Assembly (NCBI GenBank): GCA_905182415.1
Contig: CAJJBK010000011.1
Location: forward strand, 1 to 41,394
Direction of reading: 5' to 3'
DNA: 41,394 nt
Origin: an uncultured Woeseiaceae bacterium
GTDB lineage: Bacteria > Pseudomonadota > Gammaproteobacteria > Steroidobacterales > Woeseiaceae
In this document: positions 26,253-37,891 of the stretch, piece by piece
Layout: the number at the start of each line of letters is the position of its first letter
Position numbering within the stretch: the stretch's first letter is position 1
Translations under genes and position numbers: made by a program
The notes under the pieces: model-generated
The model's database searches: none
What the model saw: the letters and a program-made list of their open reading frames with translations, nothing else
What the model was told of the DNA's origin: nothing

Positions 26253-29200
26253 ATGACAAATAATTTTATACATTTAAATCTTCATAGTCAGTATTCAATT
26301 GTAGATAGTACGATTCGTATACCCAAGCTAATGGAAGAGTGCATTTCAAATAATATGCCGGCAATAACATTAACTGATCAGAATAATGTATTTGGTATGG
26401 TTAAATTTTATCGTAAGGCTCTTGAGTTTGGTATAAAACCAATAATTGGATCAGACATATTTCTTGCGGATGAAGATGATGAGTCTAAGTACGATCGTAT
26501 TACATTACTCTGTGCTGATAATGATGGTTATAAAAATCTTACTCAACTAATTACACGTGCTTGGCTCGATGGACAAACAAGATTCGGTCCTCGTCTGCAT
26601 AAATCATGGCTTTCTAAGGATAATTGTAAAGGTTTGATCGCACTTTCAGCTGGACTTAAAGGTGATATTGGTCGAAGTTTGGTGAATGAGCATCATGATC
26701 TTGCTTCTAGGCAATTAGATTCTTGGCTTGGTTTATTTGAAGATCGTTTTTATATAGAACTTATTCGAACTAACCGTCAATTTGAGGAGAATTATATTCA
26801 ACAAGCTCTCCTTTTGGCACATGATCATTCGGTTCCAATCGTTGCGACAAATGACGTAAGATTCCTGAATTCTGACGATTACTCATCGCATGAAGCCAGA
26901 GTGTGTATAAACGAAGGGTTAATTCTATCTGACTCAAATAGACCAAAATTGTACAGTGATCAACAATACTTAAAAAATGCCAAAGAAATGCATGATTTAT
27001 TCAGAGATATTCCAGAGTCATTGAAAAATACTACCGAGATTGCCAAAAGATGTAACTTACATCTTAGATTGGGCGAATCTTTTTTACCGATTTTTCCTGT
27101 ACCGAAAGAACAGACAACAGACTCCTACTTACTTAAAGAATCTGAAAAAGGCTTAAGTCTTAAACTAAAAGACTCTCAAATTGATAATCAGATTGATCCA
27201 TTAATTTATCAATCACGTTTGAAAGAAGAGTTGGACGTAATAAATAATATGGGATTCTCCAGTTACTTTTTAATAGTTTCTGATTTCATTGATTGGGCAA
27301 AGAAAAATAACATACCAGTAGGACCGGGCAGAGGTTCGGGAGCAGGCTCTTTAGTTGCCTATGTATTAGGTATTACAAATGTTGATCCATTGGAGCATGA
27401 TTTGTTATTCGAAAGATTTCTAAATCCAGAGCGAGTATCAATGCCTGATTTTGATATAGATTTTTGTATGGATGGTCGTGATCGAGTAATTGATTATGTT
27501 TCAGATAAATATGGTCGAGAAAGAGTTTCGCAAATCATTACCTATGGAACAATGGCTGCAAGAGCTGTGATAAGAGATGTTGGCAGAGTTTTGGATCAAC
27601 CTTATGGTTTTGTGGATAGAATTGCAAAACAAGTTCCATTTGAAGTTGGCATGACGCTCAATAAAGCATTAGAGCAAGATGATGAATTACGAAGAATGTA
27701 TAGTGAAGATGAGGAAGTTGAAGCTATTATAAATCTTGCAAAGTCGCTTGAGGGGTTGGTAAGAAATGCAGGAAAGCATGCTGGCGGCGTGGTTATTGCT
27801 CCTGATAAATTAACTGACTTTACGCCTTTATATTGTGAGGAAGGCAAAGTAAATGTAGTTACACAGTTTGACAAAGACGATGTGGAAGCGGCTGGACTAG
27901 TAAAATTTGATTTCCTAGGATTAAGAACACTCACTATTATTGATTTAACGATTCGTATCGCTAGTAAATCTAATGTTAGCCAGATAGATATAGATAAAAT
28001 ACCAATGAAAGACTCAAAAACATTTGAACTTTTGAGGACTTGCAATACTACTGCTATATTTCAACTTGAATCACCAGGTATGAGGGATTTAATTAAAAGA
28101 ATGCGACCAGATCATTTTGATGATTTGGTCGCTCTAGTGGCTTTATTCAGACCAGGACCACTTCAATCAGGCATGGTCGATGATTTTATTAATCGCAAGC
28201 ATGATTTGGATAAAATGAATATTGACTATTTGCACTCTGATATTGAAGGGATACTTAAACCTACTTATGGGGTTATTTTGTATCAAGAGCAAGTAATGCA
28301 AATTGCCCAAGTTTTAGCGGGATACTCACTCGGTAGTGCGGATCTTTTGAGACGAGCGATGGGTAAAAAGAAAGCAGAAGAAATGGCAGTTCAACGTGAA
28401 AGTTTCCTTAAAGGCTCCATTGAAAGGGGGGTATCTCAGCGAATAGCTGAAAGAATATTTGATTTAATGGAGAAATTTGCAGGATACGGTTTTAACAAGT
28501 CGCATTCAGCGGCGTATGCACTGATTTCGTATCAAACCGCTTATTTAAAGACTCATTATACAGCTCCATTTTTGGCTGCTGTAATGACCACGGAAATGGA
28601 CAATACTGATCGCTTGATAATGATTAAAGATGATTGTTTTAATTATGATATTAATTTATTACCCCCATCAATCAATCATTCTCTTTATGAGTTTAAGGTT
28701 TTAAGTAAGCAACAGATTCTTTATGGCCTTGGTGCAATTAAAGGAGTAGGAAAATCGACGGTGGAGTCAATAATTACTGAGAGAGATAATCACGGAAATT
28801 ATGAAAATCTTGATGAATTTTGCAAAAGACTGGGCACGGAAAAAATTAGCCGACGTGTACTTGAGTCATTAATAAAATGTGGAGCATTAGATGAATTCAA
28901 TGAGTCACGAAAAAATTTGGATAATCAACTTTCAGCCGCAATAAAAGGCGCGGATCAAGAAGCAAGGAATTCTGCCGCAGGTCAAAATGATATGTTTGGT
29001 TTAGCGCCAGCTATTCAAATCAGCGATAATAATGAAAATAACCCCCTAGAATGGAAGGAAGAAAAGTTACTTAAGAAAGAAAAAGAAGCTTTAGGACTGT
29101 ATCTATCTGGCCACCCATTTCATGCAGTTAAAAATGATGCGCTTTGCTTTACTGACGGAACATTAAAGAGCATTCAATCTATGGATCGTCCAGAAAAAAT

Positions 29201-29723
29201 GACGGGAGAAAAAAAGTATAGGCAACCTAGAAAGAATATAACCATCGCTGGTTTGATTGCTGATATAAAGAAACGAGGTAATCGAATTTCTATTATAATT
29301 GATGATGATACCGCAAGAATGGAGGCAACTATATTCAATGATAAGTTTCAAGAATTTAGAGATTTATTGAAAAAAGATACCATTATAGTTGTCGATGGCA
29401 ATTTGAGATTTGATGAATTTTCTTCATCATGGCAGGTTAATGTTGAAAAAATCGTTAATATACAGACGATGATAGAGAGCCTAGCAAAAAATCTAATCAT
29501 AGAATTACCATCATCTCAGAAAGGTAATAATACTCTTATTCAATTACAAAAATTACTAAAAACAGGAAGAGCTGGTCATTGTGAAATTTCCATAAAATTT
29601 AACAACGATGCTGCCTCGGGAAGGCTAGATTTGGGTGGAAAATGGTTAGTTACTCCTACAAAAGATTTTCGTGATGAGCTGATTATGTTGTTAGGTAAAA
29701 ATAGTGTGAAATTAAGTTATTAA
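26253..29723 (+). CDS. dnaE: DNA polymerase III alpha subunit
   Basis: DnaE is the replicative polymerase. The 1156-residue protein (E. coli 1160) starts with a PHP domain (HLNLHSQYSIVDST; residues 1-270). The family C polymerase core contains GPGRGSGAGSLVAYVLGIT, the catalytic PDFDIDFCMDGR near residue 400 and VKFDFLGL near 550. FQLESPGMRDL, RPGPLQSGM and YGFNKSHSAAYALISYQTAYLK follow, then a helix-hairpin-helix region (GLGAIKGVG) and a C-terminal OB fold (ITIAGLIADIKKRG). The final beta-clamp-binding segment is not obvious to me. The gene follows rnhB by 78 bases. Confidence 0.97.
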   Translation: MTNNFIHLNLHSQYSIVDSTIRIPKLMEECISNNMPAITLTDQNNVFGMVKFYRKALEFGIKPIIGSDIFLADEDDESKYDRITLLCADNDGYKNLTQLITRAWLDGQTRFGPRLHKSWLSKDNCKGLIALSAGLKGDIGRSLVNEHHDLASRQLDSWLGLFEDRFYIELIRTNRQFEENYIQQALLLAHDHSVPIVATNDVRFLNSDDYSSHEARVCINEGLILSDSNRPKLYSDQQYLKNAKEMHDLFRDIPESLKNTTEIAKRCNLHLRLGESFLPIFPVPKEQTTDSYLLKESEKGLSLKLKDSQIDNQIDPLIYQSRLKEELDVINNMGFSSYFLIVSDFIDWAKKNNIPVGPGRGSGAGSLVAYVLGITNVDPLEHDLLFERFLNPERVSMPDFDIDFCMDGRDRVIDYVSDKYGRERVSQIITYGTMAARAVIRDVGRVLDQPYGFVDRIAKQVPFEVGMTLNKALEQDDELRRMYSEDEEVEAIINLAKSLEGLVRNAGKHAGGVVIAPDKLTDFTPLYCEEGKVNVVTQFDKDDVEAAGLVKFDFLGLRTLTIIDLTIRIASKSNVSQIDIDKIPMKDSKTFELLRTCNTTAIFQLESPGMRDLIKRMRPDHFDDLVALVALFRPGPLQSGMVDDFINRKHDLDKMNIDYLHSDIEGILKPTYGVILYQEQVMQIAQVLAGYSLGSADLLRRAMGKKKAEEMAVQRESFLKGSIERGVSQRIAERIFDLMEKFAGYGFNKSHSAAYALISYQTAYLKTHYTAPFLAAVMTTEMDNTDRLIMIKDDCFNYDINLLPPSINHSLYEFKVLSKQQILYGLGAIKGVGKSTVESIITERDNHGNYENLDEFCKRLGTEKISRRVLESLIKCGALDEFNESRKNLDNQLSAAIKGADQEARNSAAGQNDMFGLAPAIQISDNNENNPLEWKEEKLLKKEKEALGLYLSGHPFHAVKNDALCFTDGTLKSIQSMDRPEKMTGEKKYRQPRKNITIAGLIADIKKRGNRISIIIDDDTARMEATIFNDKFQEFRDLLKKDTIIVVDGNLRFDEFSSSWQVNVEKIVNIQTMIESLAKNLIIELPSSQKGNNTLIQLQKLLKTGRAGHCEISIKFNNDAASGRLDLGGKWLVTPTKDFRDELIMLLGKNSVKLSY

Positions 29724-29787
29724 AATATTGAAATTTGCTATCAATCAATATGTATAATTAAAATAGAATTTTATCGGGGATTAATAA

Positions 29788-30747
29788 GTGGACTCAACAT
29801 TTTTAGAATTTGAAAAACCGATTGCAGAAATTGAGGCAAAACTAGAAGAGCTTCAATATATAACTGATGAGTCAGGTGAAGGTTTATCATTAGAGATAGC
29901 TCGATTAAAATCTAAGAGCCAAGCAATCACTAAAAATATATATAATAGTCTTTCTGATTGGCAGATAGCTCAAATTGCTCGACATCCAATGCGACCATAC
30001 TCTTTAGATTATATCGAATTACTCTTTACTGATTTTAGCGAGCTGCATGGCGATCGAATGTATGCTGATGATTTTGCAATAATAGGCGGTGTTGGTAGGT
30101 TTGAGGGAAGGTCTATTATGTTTATTGGACATCAAAAAGGTCGTGATACCAAGGAACGTGTGAGAAGAAATTATGGGATGCCGAAACCGGAGGGGTATCG
30201 TAAAGCTCAACGTTTGATGCGATTAGCTGAAAAATTTAATCTTCCAGTTATAACTTTTATTGATACACCAGGTGCTTATCCTGGGCTTGGCGCAGAAGAG
30301 CGCGGTCAAAGTGAAGCAATTGCCAGTAGTTTGTTCAAAATGTCCAAATTAACTGTCCCAATTATCTCAATTGTTATAGGTGAGGGTGGTTCTGGAGGTG
30401 CATTAGCTATAGGAGTTGCCGATAAATTACTAATGTTACAATATAGTATTTACTCAGTAATTTCCCCAGAAGGATGTGCTTCAATTTTATGGAAAAATGC
30501 AGAATTAGCTGAAAAAGCAGCAGAAGCTATGCAAATTACCGCTAAAAGTTTGAAAGAATATGGATTGATTGATGCAGTCCTGCAAGAACCTTTGGGCGGG
30601 GCGCATAGATCTTTGGAAGAAATGGCTGACAGTATCAGGAGCTCAATGGTTAAATCTTTAGATGAGTTATTAGCCGTAGATAAAAATACCCTGGTCTCTA
30701 ATCGACAAGCGCGCATTGCTGATTATGGAGAATATAAAAAAAATTAA
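29788..30747 (+). CDS. accA: acetyl-CoA carboxylase carboxyltransferase subunit alpha
   Basis: AccA pairs with AccD to transfer the carboxyl group from biotin to acetyl-CoA, the committed step of fatty-acid synthesis. The 319 residues match E. coli (319) and include [80 protein letters not shown] and [15 protein letters not shown]. The start is GTG 29788, preceded by CGGGGA seven bases upstream. The dnaE-accA-tilS order is conserved in gammaproteobacteria. accD is not in the window. Confidence 0.97.
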   Translation: MDSTFLEFEKPIAEIEAKLEELQYITDESGEGLSLEIARLKSKSQAITKNIYNSLSDWQIAQIARHPMRPYSLDYIELLFTDFSELHGDRMYADDFAIIGGVGRFEGRSIMFIGHQKGRDTKERVRRNYGMPKPEGYRKAQRLMRLAEKFNLPVITFIDTPGAYPGLGAEERGQSEAIASSLFKMSKLTVPIISIVIGEGGSGGALAIGVADKLLMLQYSIYSVISPEGCASILWKNAELAEKAAEAMQITAKSLKEYGLIDAVLQEPLGGAHRSLEEMADSIRSSMVKSLDELLAVDKNTLVSNRQARIADYGEYKKN

Positions 30748-30812
30748 TTATAAAATAATATAAAGTAGTTTAAAAACTCATATTTATTATTAATTTTCAT
30801 TATAATTTTTCT

Positions 30813-32147
30813 ATGTTTGATAAATATCATCTTGAGCATTCACTCTCAAAATTAGCAATTGAATATCAAAAACCCTCTAGATATATTGTTGCTTATAGCG
30901 GAGGTATGGATTCAACCGTATTACTTCATGCACTTAAATCAATTGACGATGACACCCCCATTATTGCTCTTTATGTTAATCATCAAGTAAATGACCAATC
31001 CAATGAATGGAGTGAATTCTGTAATACCAATGCTGACAGCTTAGGTATTAATTTTTCTGCCTTTAAGGTAGATGTTGATTTTAAATCCGGGAAAGGTACT
31101 GAAGCCTCAATGAGGGATGCTAGATACGCAATTTTTCGAGATTTTATTAAAGATGGCGACTGGCTCTTAACGGCCCATCATTTAAATGATCAAACTGAAA
31201 CATTATTGCTCAACTTATTTCGCGGGAGTGGTCCTGACGGCCTCTCTGGTATCAATAATTTTAGAAATTTTTCTAATGGTAAGTTAGTGAGACCTTTATT
31301 ATCTGTCGATCAGAAGTATTTAAGGAGTTACGCTGAAAAAGAGAATCTCAATTGGATTGATGACCCTTCAAATAAAGATAATAATCTAGACAGAAATTTC
31401 CTGCGTAATAATATTATCCCTAAATTAGAAGATAGATGGATATCTTTAAATAAGCGTTTAAGTAAGGTAACTCAATTAGCGAATGAATCTAAGTTACATT
31501 TGATAGATTTAGCAAAGATTGATTTAGATAAAGTTGGCTTAATTGATTGTTACGATTTAGATCCATATAGAGAGTTATCCGAGTCTCGGCAACGAAATTT
31601 ATTGAGATATTCGGTTAATAAGATGAGCTTACCATCGCCGCCTTATAAACAATTATTAGAGATAACAAAAACTATCGTTAATTCTGGAATAAATTCTAAC
31701 CCAGTTGTGTCATGGCCAGGCGTTGATGTAAGACGATATCAAAATCATCTGTATTTGTTACCGCAAATAGCAGCAGATAATACTTTAAAGAAAATCAAGA
31801 TTTACCCCAATGATGAATACATAAGTTTGGGTTCAGGGATGGGAACTTTATCATTAGAGCCGTCGACTAATTTCGGCATTGATAGCGAAATAGCCAATCA
31901 AGGCTTATTAATCGTTTTTAGGGAAGGCGGTGAAAATTTACGTCCGGTTAATAGTGATCATAATCGAAAATTAAAAAAATTATTGCAAGACAAGCAGATT
32001 TTTCCATGGATGAGAGATAAAATTCCGATACTAATGCTTGGTGATGAAATAGTGTGTGTTGCAGATTTTTGGGTTGCGGAAAAATTTTCTAAACTTCCCG
32101 GTTATATTTTTAAGTGGCATCAGAAACCTAAGCTAGGGCTACCTTAA
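30813..32147 (+). CDS. tilS: tRNA(Ile)-lysidine synthetase
   Basis: TilS converts cytidine 34 of tRNA-Ile(CAU) to lysidine using ATP and lysine, allowing AUA decoding. The 444-residue protein (E. coli 432) has the PP-loop SGGMDS at 29-34, YVNHQVN, LLTAHHLNDQTETLLLNLFRGSG, WIDDPSNKDNNLDRNFLRN and the C-terminal domain with FREGGENLRP and KKLLQDKQIFPWMRDKIP. All catalytic elements are visible. It follows accA by 65 bases. Confidence 0.95.
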   Translation: MFDKYHLEHSLSKLAIEYQKPSRYIVAYSGGMDSTVLLHALKSIDDDTPIIALYVNHQVNDQSNEWSEFCNTNADSLGINFSAFKVDVDFKSGKGTEASMRDARYAIFRDFIKDGDWLLTAHHLNDQTETLLLNLFRGSGPDGLSGINNFRNFSNGKLVRPLLSVDQKYLRSYAEKENLNWIDDPSNKDNNLDRNFLRNNIIPKLEDRWISLNKRLSKVTQLANESKLHLIDLAKIDLDKVGLIDCYDLDPYRELSESRQRNLLRYSVNKMSLPSPPYKQLLEITKTIVNSGINSNPVVSWPGVDVRRYQNHLYLLPQIAADNTLKKIKIYPNDEYISLGSGMGTLSLEPSTNFGIDSEIANQGLLIVFREGGENLRPVNSDHNRKLKKLLQDKQIFPWMRDKIPILMLGDEIVCVADFWVAEKFSKLPGYIFKWHQKPKLGLP

Positions 32148-32349
32148 TTTTTTTATTTTAAAATTAGATTGTTTTGATAAAGATCCTCTGGTAATTTTTA
32201 AAACCGTCTTTAATCAAACGACGGATCTAAGAAAATTGATAAAATTACAACAAATAACACTGCAATTAACCAAGCTCTTTATCATGGAATTATTATATGA
32301 TTATCTTTGATATTGAACTCATTAATTGTTTAGTCACTCTGAGCAATAA

Positions 32350-33978
<1,629 letters not shown>

Positions 33979-33980
33979 AA

Positions 33981-34829
33981 ATGAAGCTTCTTGATTTCGA
34001 GATCGGCAATCATGCTCCTTTTTTTCTAATTGCTGGTAACTGTGTTATTGAAAGTCGAGAGTCAGCAATTGAAACTGCAGGAAAGTTAAAAGAAATCACA
34101 AAAAATTTGGGAATTTCACTCGTTTATAAGTCTTCCTTCGACAAAGCGAATCGCAGCTCAAAAGATGGATTTCGTGGACCTGGTTTAGAAGAGGGATTAA
34201 AAATTTTATCGGAAATTAAATCTCAAATAGGAATTCCAGTTATAACTGATGTGCATGATGATTCACCACTAGATGAAATCGCTGATGTTGTGGATGTGCT
34301 TCAAACTCCATCTTTCCTGTGTAGGCAAACTAACTTTATTTTGAATGTGGCGAAACAAGGCAAACCTGTTAATATAAAAAAAGGTCAATTTTTATCGCCC
34401 AATGAGATGCAAAATGTTGTAAATAAAGCCCTTTCTACTGGAAATAAGGACATCATGGTTTGTGAAAGAGGCTTCTCGTTTGGCTACAACAATTTGGTGT
34501 CAGATATGAGATCTTTGCCCATTTTAAGGAATACTCACTGCCCAGTAATTTATGATGCTACTCATTCAGTTCAATTGCCTGGAGGCAAAGGAAATAGCTC
34601 GGATGGCTGTAGGGAATTTGTGCCAGTTTTAGCACGAGCTGCAATTGCTGTGGGTGTTGCGGGATTATTTGTTGAAACTCATGAAAATCCAGATTTAGCG
34701 TTAAGTGATGGACCTAATTCTTGGCCATTAGACAGAATGAATGAGTTATTAGAAACTTTAATTTCTATAGATCATGCGGTAAAGAAAAGAGCTTACATTG
34801 AAGATCAGATTGAATGGTCTTCTAAATAA
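33981..34829 (+). CDS. kdsA: 2-dehydro-3-deoxyphosphooctonate aldolase (KDO-8-P synthase)
   Basis: KdsA condenses PEP with arabinose-5-phosphate to make KDO-8-phosphate for the LPS inner core. The 282 residues (E. coli 284) contain [88 protein letters not shown] and [20 protein letters not shown], all core motifs. The retained Cys and His metal-site-like residues do not by themselves settle metal dependence; the NIKKGQF Asn favours the metal-independent class. It starts two bases after the pyrG stop. Confidence 0.97.
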   Translation: MKLLDFEIGNHAPFFLIAGNCVIESRESAIETAGKLKEITKNLGISLVYKSSFDKANRSSKDGFRGPGLEEGLKILSEIKSQIGIPVITDVHDDSPLDEIADVVDVLQTPSFLCRQTNFILNVAKQGKPVNIKKGQFLSPNEMQNVVNKALSTGNKDIMVCERGFSFGYNNLVSDMRSLPILRNTHCPVIYDATHSVQLPGGKGNSSDGCREFVPVLARAAIAVGVAGLFVETHENPDLALSDGPNSWPLDRMNELLETLISIDHAVKKRAYIEDQIEWSSK

Positions 34830-34862
34830 GGAATTAAACTTAAATTATTGGAGACCTTGATT

Positions 34863-36149
34863 GTGACGGCAATATCTAATATTCATGGAAGGGAAATTAT
34901 TGATTCACGAGGAAACCCGACTGTAGAAGCGGAGATTAGATTTTATGACGGTAGTTTTGGTCGTGCTGCTGTTCCCTCGGGCGCATCGACTGGTAGTCGG
35001 GAAGCAATTGAGTTACGGGATGGCGATTCATCTAGATACCTTGGAAGAGGAGTAATGAAAGCTGTTCAAAATATTAACAAAGTAATTAATGATAAATTTT
35101 CTGATATGGAAGTGGTCAGCCAAAAAGATTTTGATGATATATTAAAACAATTAGATGGTACGGAAAATAAAGCTAATTTAGGCGCAAATGCATTACTTGC
35201 AGTCTCTATGGCTTACGCAAAGACAGTTGCAATATCTAAAAAAATTCCTTTATTTAGATATTTTGGCGAAAAAAGTACCATGCCAGTGCCGATGATGAAC
35301 ATCATCAATGGAGGGGCACATGCGGATAATAGTGTCGATATACAAGAATTCATGATTATCCCTGTAGGTGCAGATTCATTTAAAGAAGCATTAAGGCATG
35401 GAGTGGAAGTATTTCACTCGCTTAGATCAGTCTTGCAAAAAAAGGGACTAAATACAGCAGTTGGTGATGAAGGTGGATTTGCTCCTGATCTGAAATCAAA
35501 TCGCGCTGCTCTTGATGTGATTTGTGAGGCAATAGAGAAAACCGGCTTAAAGCATGGTAAAGATATATTCTTAGGTCTGGATGTCGCAAGTAGTGAATTT
35601 TTTTCTAATGATATCTATCATCTGAGATCTGAGGGACGGGAATTTGATGCATTAGGTTTTTCGGATTTTCTTGCTGAATTGACTGATGCCTATCCCATTA
35701 TTACTATCGAGGATGGAATGGATGAATCGGATTGGGAAGGATGGTCGATTCTGAGTAAAAAATTGAATGATCGTATTCAACTCGTGGGCGATGATCTTTT
35801 TGTAACAAATACTTCTATACTTAGAGCGGGAATAGAAAAAAGAATTGCAAATTCTATACTTATAAAACCCAATCAGATAGGTACTTTATCCGAGACATTT
35901 GATGCCATAAATATGGCAATTTCTGCTAATTATTCAGCAATTATCTCGCATCGATCTGGAGAAACTTCAGATCATACAATTTCAGATATAGCTGTTGGTT
36001 CTAGTGCAACACAAATTAAAACTGGATCCTTATCAAGATCTGATCGTATGGCAAAATATAATCAACTCTTAAGAATAGAAGAAATGCTAGGTAGTGACGC
36101 TTTATATGACCCGGAGAATGCATTTTCTGTTCCTCTTTTAAAAACATGA
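34863..36149 (+). CDS. eno: enolase
   Basis: Enolase dehydrates 2-phosphoglycerate to PEP and in many gammaproteobacteria is part of the RNA degradosome. Motifs: [112 protein letters not shown] and [15 protein letters not shown]. The open frame reaches TTG 34848, but GTG 34863 (428 residues), nine bases after GGAG, best fits known N-termini; TTG 34857 is a second option. The pyrG-kdsA-eno-ftsB order is typical. Confidence 0.96.
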   Translation: MTAISNIHGREIIDSRGNPTVEAEIRFYDGSFGRAAVPSGASTGSREAIELRDGDSSRYLGRGVMKAVQNINKVINDKFSDMEVVSQKDFDDILKQLDGTENKANLGANALLAVSMAYAKTVAISKKIPLFRYFGEKSTMPVPMMNIINGGAHADNSVDIQEFMIIPVGADSFKEALRHGVEVFHSLRSVLQKKGLNTAVGDEGGFAPDLKSNRAALDVICEAIEKTGLKHGKDIFLGLDVASSEFFSNDIYHLRSEGREFDALGFSDFLAELTDAYPIITIEDGMDESDWEGWSILSKKLNDRIQLVGDDLFVTNTSILRAGIEKRIANSILIKPNQIGTLSETFDAINMAISANYSAIISHRSGETSDHTISDIAVGSSATQIKTGSLSRSDRMAKYNQLLRIEEMLGSDALYDPENAFSVPLLKT

Positions 36150-36162
36150 ATAGGTGAGAGTT

Positions 36163-36450
36163 ATGGAGAACGTTCGTTGGATTCTATTATTACTCATAAT
36201 AGTGATTTTATTCATGCAAATTAAAATATGGGTTTCTGAAGACGGCTATCAACAGATGAATGTTCTACAAAACAGTGTCGATACTCAAAATAAAAATAAT
36301 GCTTTTCTCAAAGATAGAAATAAAGCATTAGAGGTTGAGATTAGAGACTTAAAAATAGGTACTGAAGCTATTGAAGAAAGAGCAAGAAAGGACTTAGGTC
36401 TAATCGGTAAAGATGAGATTATGTATATAATTGTTGACCAAAATAAATAA
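36163..36450 (+). CDS. ftsB: cell division protein FtsB
   Basis: FtsB is a bitopic inner-membrane protein that bridges FtsL and FtsQ in the divisome. The 95-residue protein has a short cytoplasmic start (MENVRW), one membrane helix (about 6-21), and a heptad-patterned coiled coil (about 30-70, NSVDTQNKNNAFLKDRNKAL). It ends with the conserved IEERARKDLGLIGKDEIMY block. ATG 36163 with AGGTGAG upstream is preferred to GTG 36154. It ends the long plus-strand run; ispD, which normally follows it, is missing. Confidence 0.93.
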   Translation: MENVRWILLLLIIVILFMQIKIWVSEDGYQQMNVLQNSVDTQNKNNAFLKDRNKALEVEIRDLKIGTEAIEERARKDLGLIGKDEIMYIIVDQNK

Positions 36451-36465
36451 TAAACAGCATGTTTG

Positions 36466-37041
36466 CTATTGGCTCTTTTTTAATAAAACATAAACTGCCC
36501 CGGTCCCGCCATCGACTTGACGGGCAGATATAAAAGCCAACACTTGGTCCCATCTTCTAAGTAATCTATTTACTTGTTGTTTTATGACAGGACCTCTTGG
36601 TCCTGAACCCAATCCTTTGCCATGAATTACTCTAACGCATGTCAAACCATCTTGAACTGATTCGCTGATAAATAATTTTAAAACCAAACTTGCTTCATTT
36701 GACGTCATTCCATGGAGGTCAAGTTCAGATTGCACGCTAAAAGTGCCTCGTGATAATTTTTTCATAATCTTCGGAGTGATATTAGAGCGATGAAATCTTA
36801 AAATATCACTATTGTTTTCTTCCTGAAGATCAATATCGACATTCAAGCTTTCTGTGAGTACATTTTGATTATCTTTTTTTGTGAAAGAAGCTTTCGCAGT
36901 TAATTTTTTGCGAAAGGGTGGGTTTTTTTGGCTTTTTTGGCTTTTTATGGGTTTTGTATTATTGAGTGTATTTCGAAATAAATCGATTTCATCTCTTGTT
37001 ATTTTGGGTGGACCATCACGGCAATCTTTTTTTTTACTCAT
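36466..37041 (-). CDS. Smr domain protein
   Basis: The 191-residue protein has a Lys-rich, probably disordered N-terminus (1-70) and a C-terminal Smr domain. Key elements are SELDLHGMTSNEA (LDLHG at 107-111) and RVIHGKGLGSGPRGPVI (HGKG at 140-143), the two signature motifs, then a conserved GGTGAVYVLLK end. Smr domains nick or cleave nucleic acids; some bacterial members (SmrB) cut mRNA between collided ribosomes. This one resembles the SmrA/SmrB/YfcN-size class, but the assignment within it is not certain. It is convergent with ftsB (15-base gap) and divergent from surE. Confidence 0.88.
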   Translation of the reverse strand: MSKKKDCRDGPPKITRDEIDLFRNTLNNTKPIKSQKSQKNPPFRKKLTAKASFTKKDNQNVLTESLNVDIDLQEENNSDILRFHRSNITPKIMKKLSRGTFSVQSELDLHGMTSNEASLVLKLFISESVQDGLTCVRVIHGKGLGSGPRGPVIKQQVNRLLRRWDQVLAFISARQVDGGTGAVYVLLKKSQ

Positions 37042-37147
37042 TATTATTCAAGTGTATCAATAAAATTAGAGAAAAATTACTATTTTAAATCATATAAAAA
37101 ACGATAAATATATAGCTGCTTGATATTGAAAAATGTAAAATTTGGCA

Positions 37148-37891
37148 ATGATTATTTTATTAAGTAATGATGATGGATATTTAGCAGAAGGTATTAATGT
37201 TCTCGCTTCTCATTTAAGAGAAATTGCTGAGGTTATAATTTTTGCACCAAAGGTAAATCACTCAGGCTCCAGTAGTGCATTATCCCTTCGTTCAAAATTA
37301 CAAATTGAAAAAATTGCTAAGAATATTTACTGTGTCAATGGCACTCCAGCAGATACGGTATATCTTGGCTTATCCGGTTTCCTTGATAAAGAGCCTGATA
37401 TGGTTATTTCTGGAATTAATCATGGTGCAAATCTAGGTGAAGATGTTTTATATTCAGGGACAGTTGCTGCTGCAATCGAAGGTCGAGTTCTGGGGTTACC
37501 CTCAATAGCAGTTTCTTCTATCGCAAAAAATTCAGATAACTATGAGGTAGCGGCAAAGATAACTTCGCAATTAGTTGAGAAATTTGACGATCACCCATTT
37601 CCATCTGATACGATATTAAATATTAATGTTCCAGATAAGAATTATCGAGAATTGAATGGAATGGTTGCGACTAGGTTGGGAACACGCCACCGCTCAATAC
37701 CTTTTGTAATGAAATCAGATATAAAAAATACTTTTGATTATAAAATAGGCCCTCCAGGTGAGGGTAATGACGCCGGACCTGGAACCGATTTTTATGCTAT
37801 AGAAAATAATTCAGTATCAATTACCCCTATTCATATAGACATGACTAACCATAAAATCTTATCTGGCATGACTGAATGGCTCACCGAGTGA
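37148..37891 (+). CDS. surE: 5'/3'-nucleotidase SurE
   Basis: SurE is a metal-dependent nucleotidase and exopolyphosphatase linked to stationary-phase survival. The 247-residue protein begins MIILLSNDDGYLAEGI (metal ligands Asp-Asp), then FAPKVNHSGSSSALSL, VNGTPADTVYLGL, MVISGINHGANLGEDVLYSGTVAAAIEGR and LGTRHR. ATG 37148 is preferred to TTG 37142 because the family starts within two residues of the ILLSNDDG strand. The surE and pcm frames overlap by up to 16 bases, implying coupling. Confidence 0.96.
   Translation: MIILLSNDDGYLAEGINVLASHLREIAEVIIFAPKVNHSGSSSALSLRSKLQIEKIAKNIYCVNGTPADTVYLGLSGFLDKEPDMVISGINHGANLGEDVLYSGTVAAAIEGRVLGLPSIAVSSIAKNSDNYEVAAKITSQLVEKFDDHPFPSDTILNINVPDKNYRELNGMVATRLGTRHRSIPFVMKSDIKNTFDYKIGPPGEGNDAGPGTDFYAIENNSVSITPIHIDMTNHKILSGMTEWLTE

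Noticed and set aside
27602-28045. 147-residue minus-strand ORF inside dnaE
   Set aside because: It lies entirely opposite the conserved polymerase core; Ser/Leu-rich composition typical of a shadow frame.
36451-36480. AGCA/TGCT hairpin with later T run as a bidirectional terminator after ftsB
   Set aside because: The stem is four pairs and the T run is too far away; not convincing.
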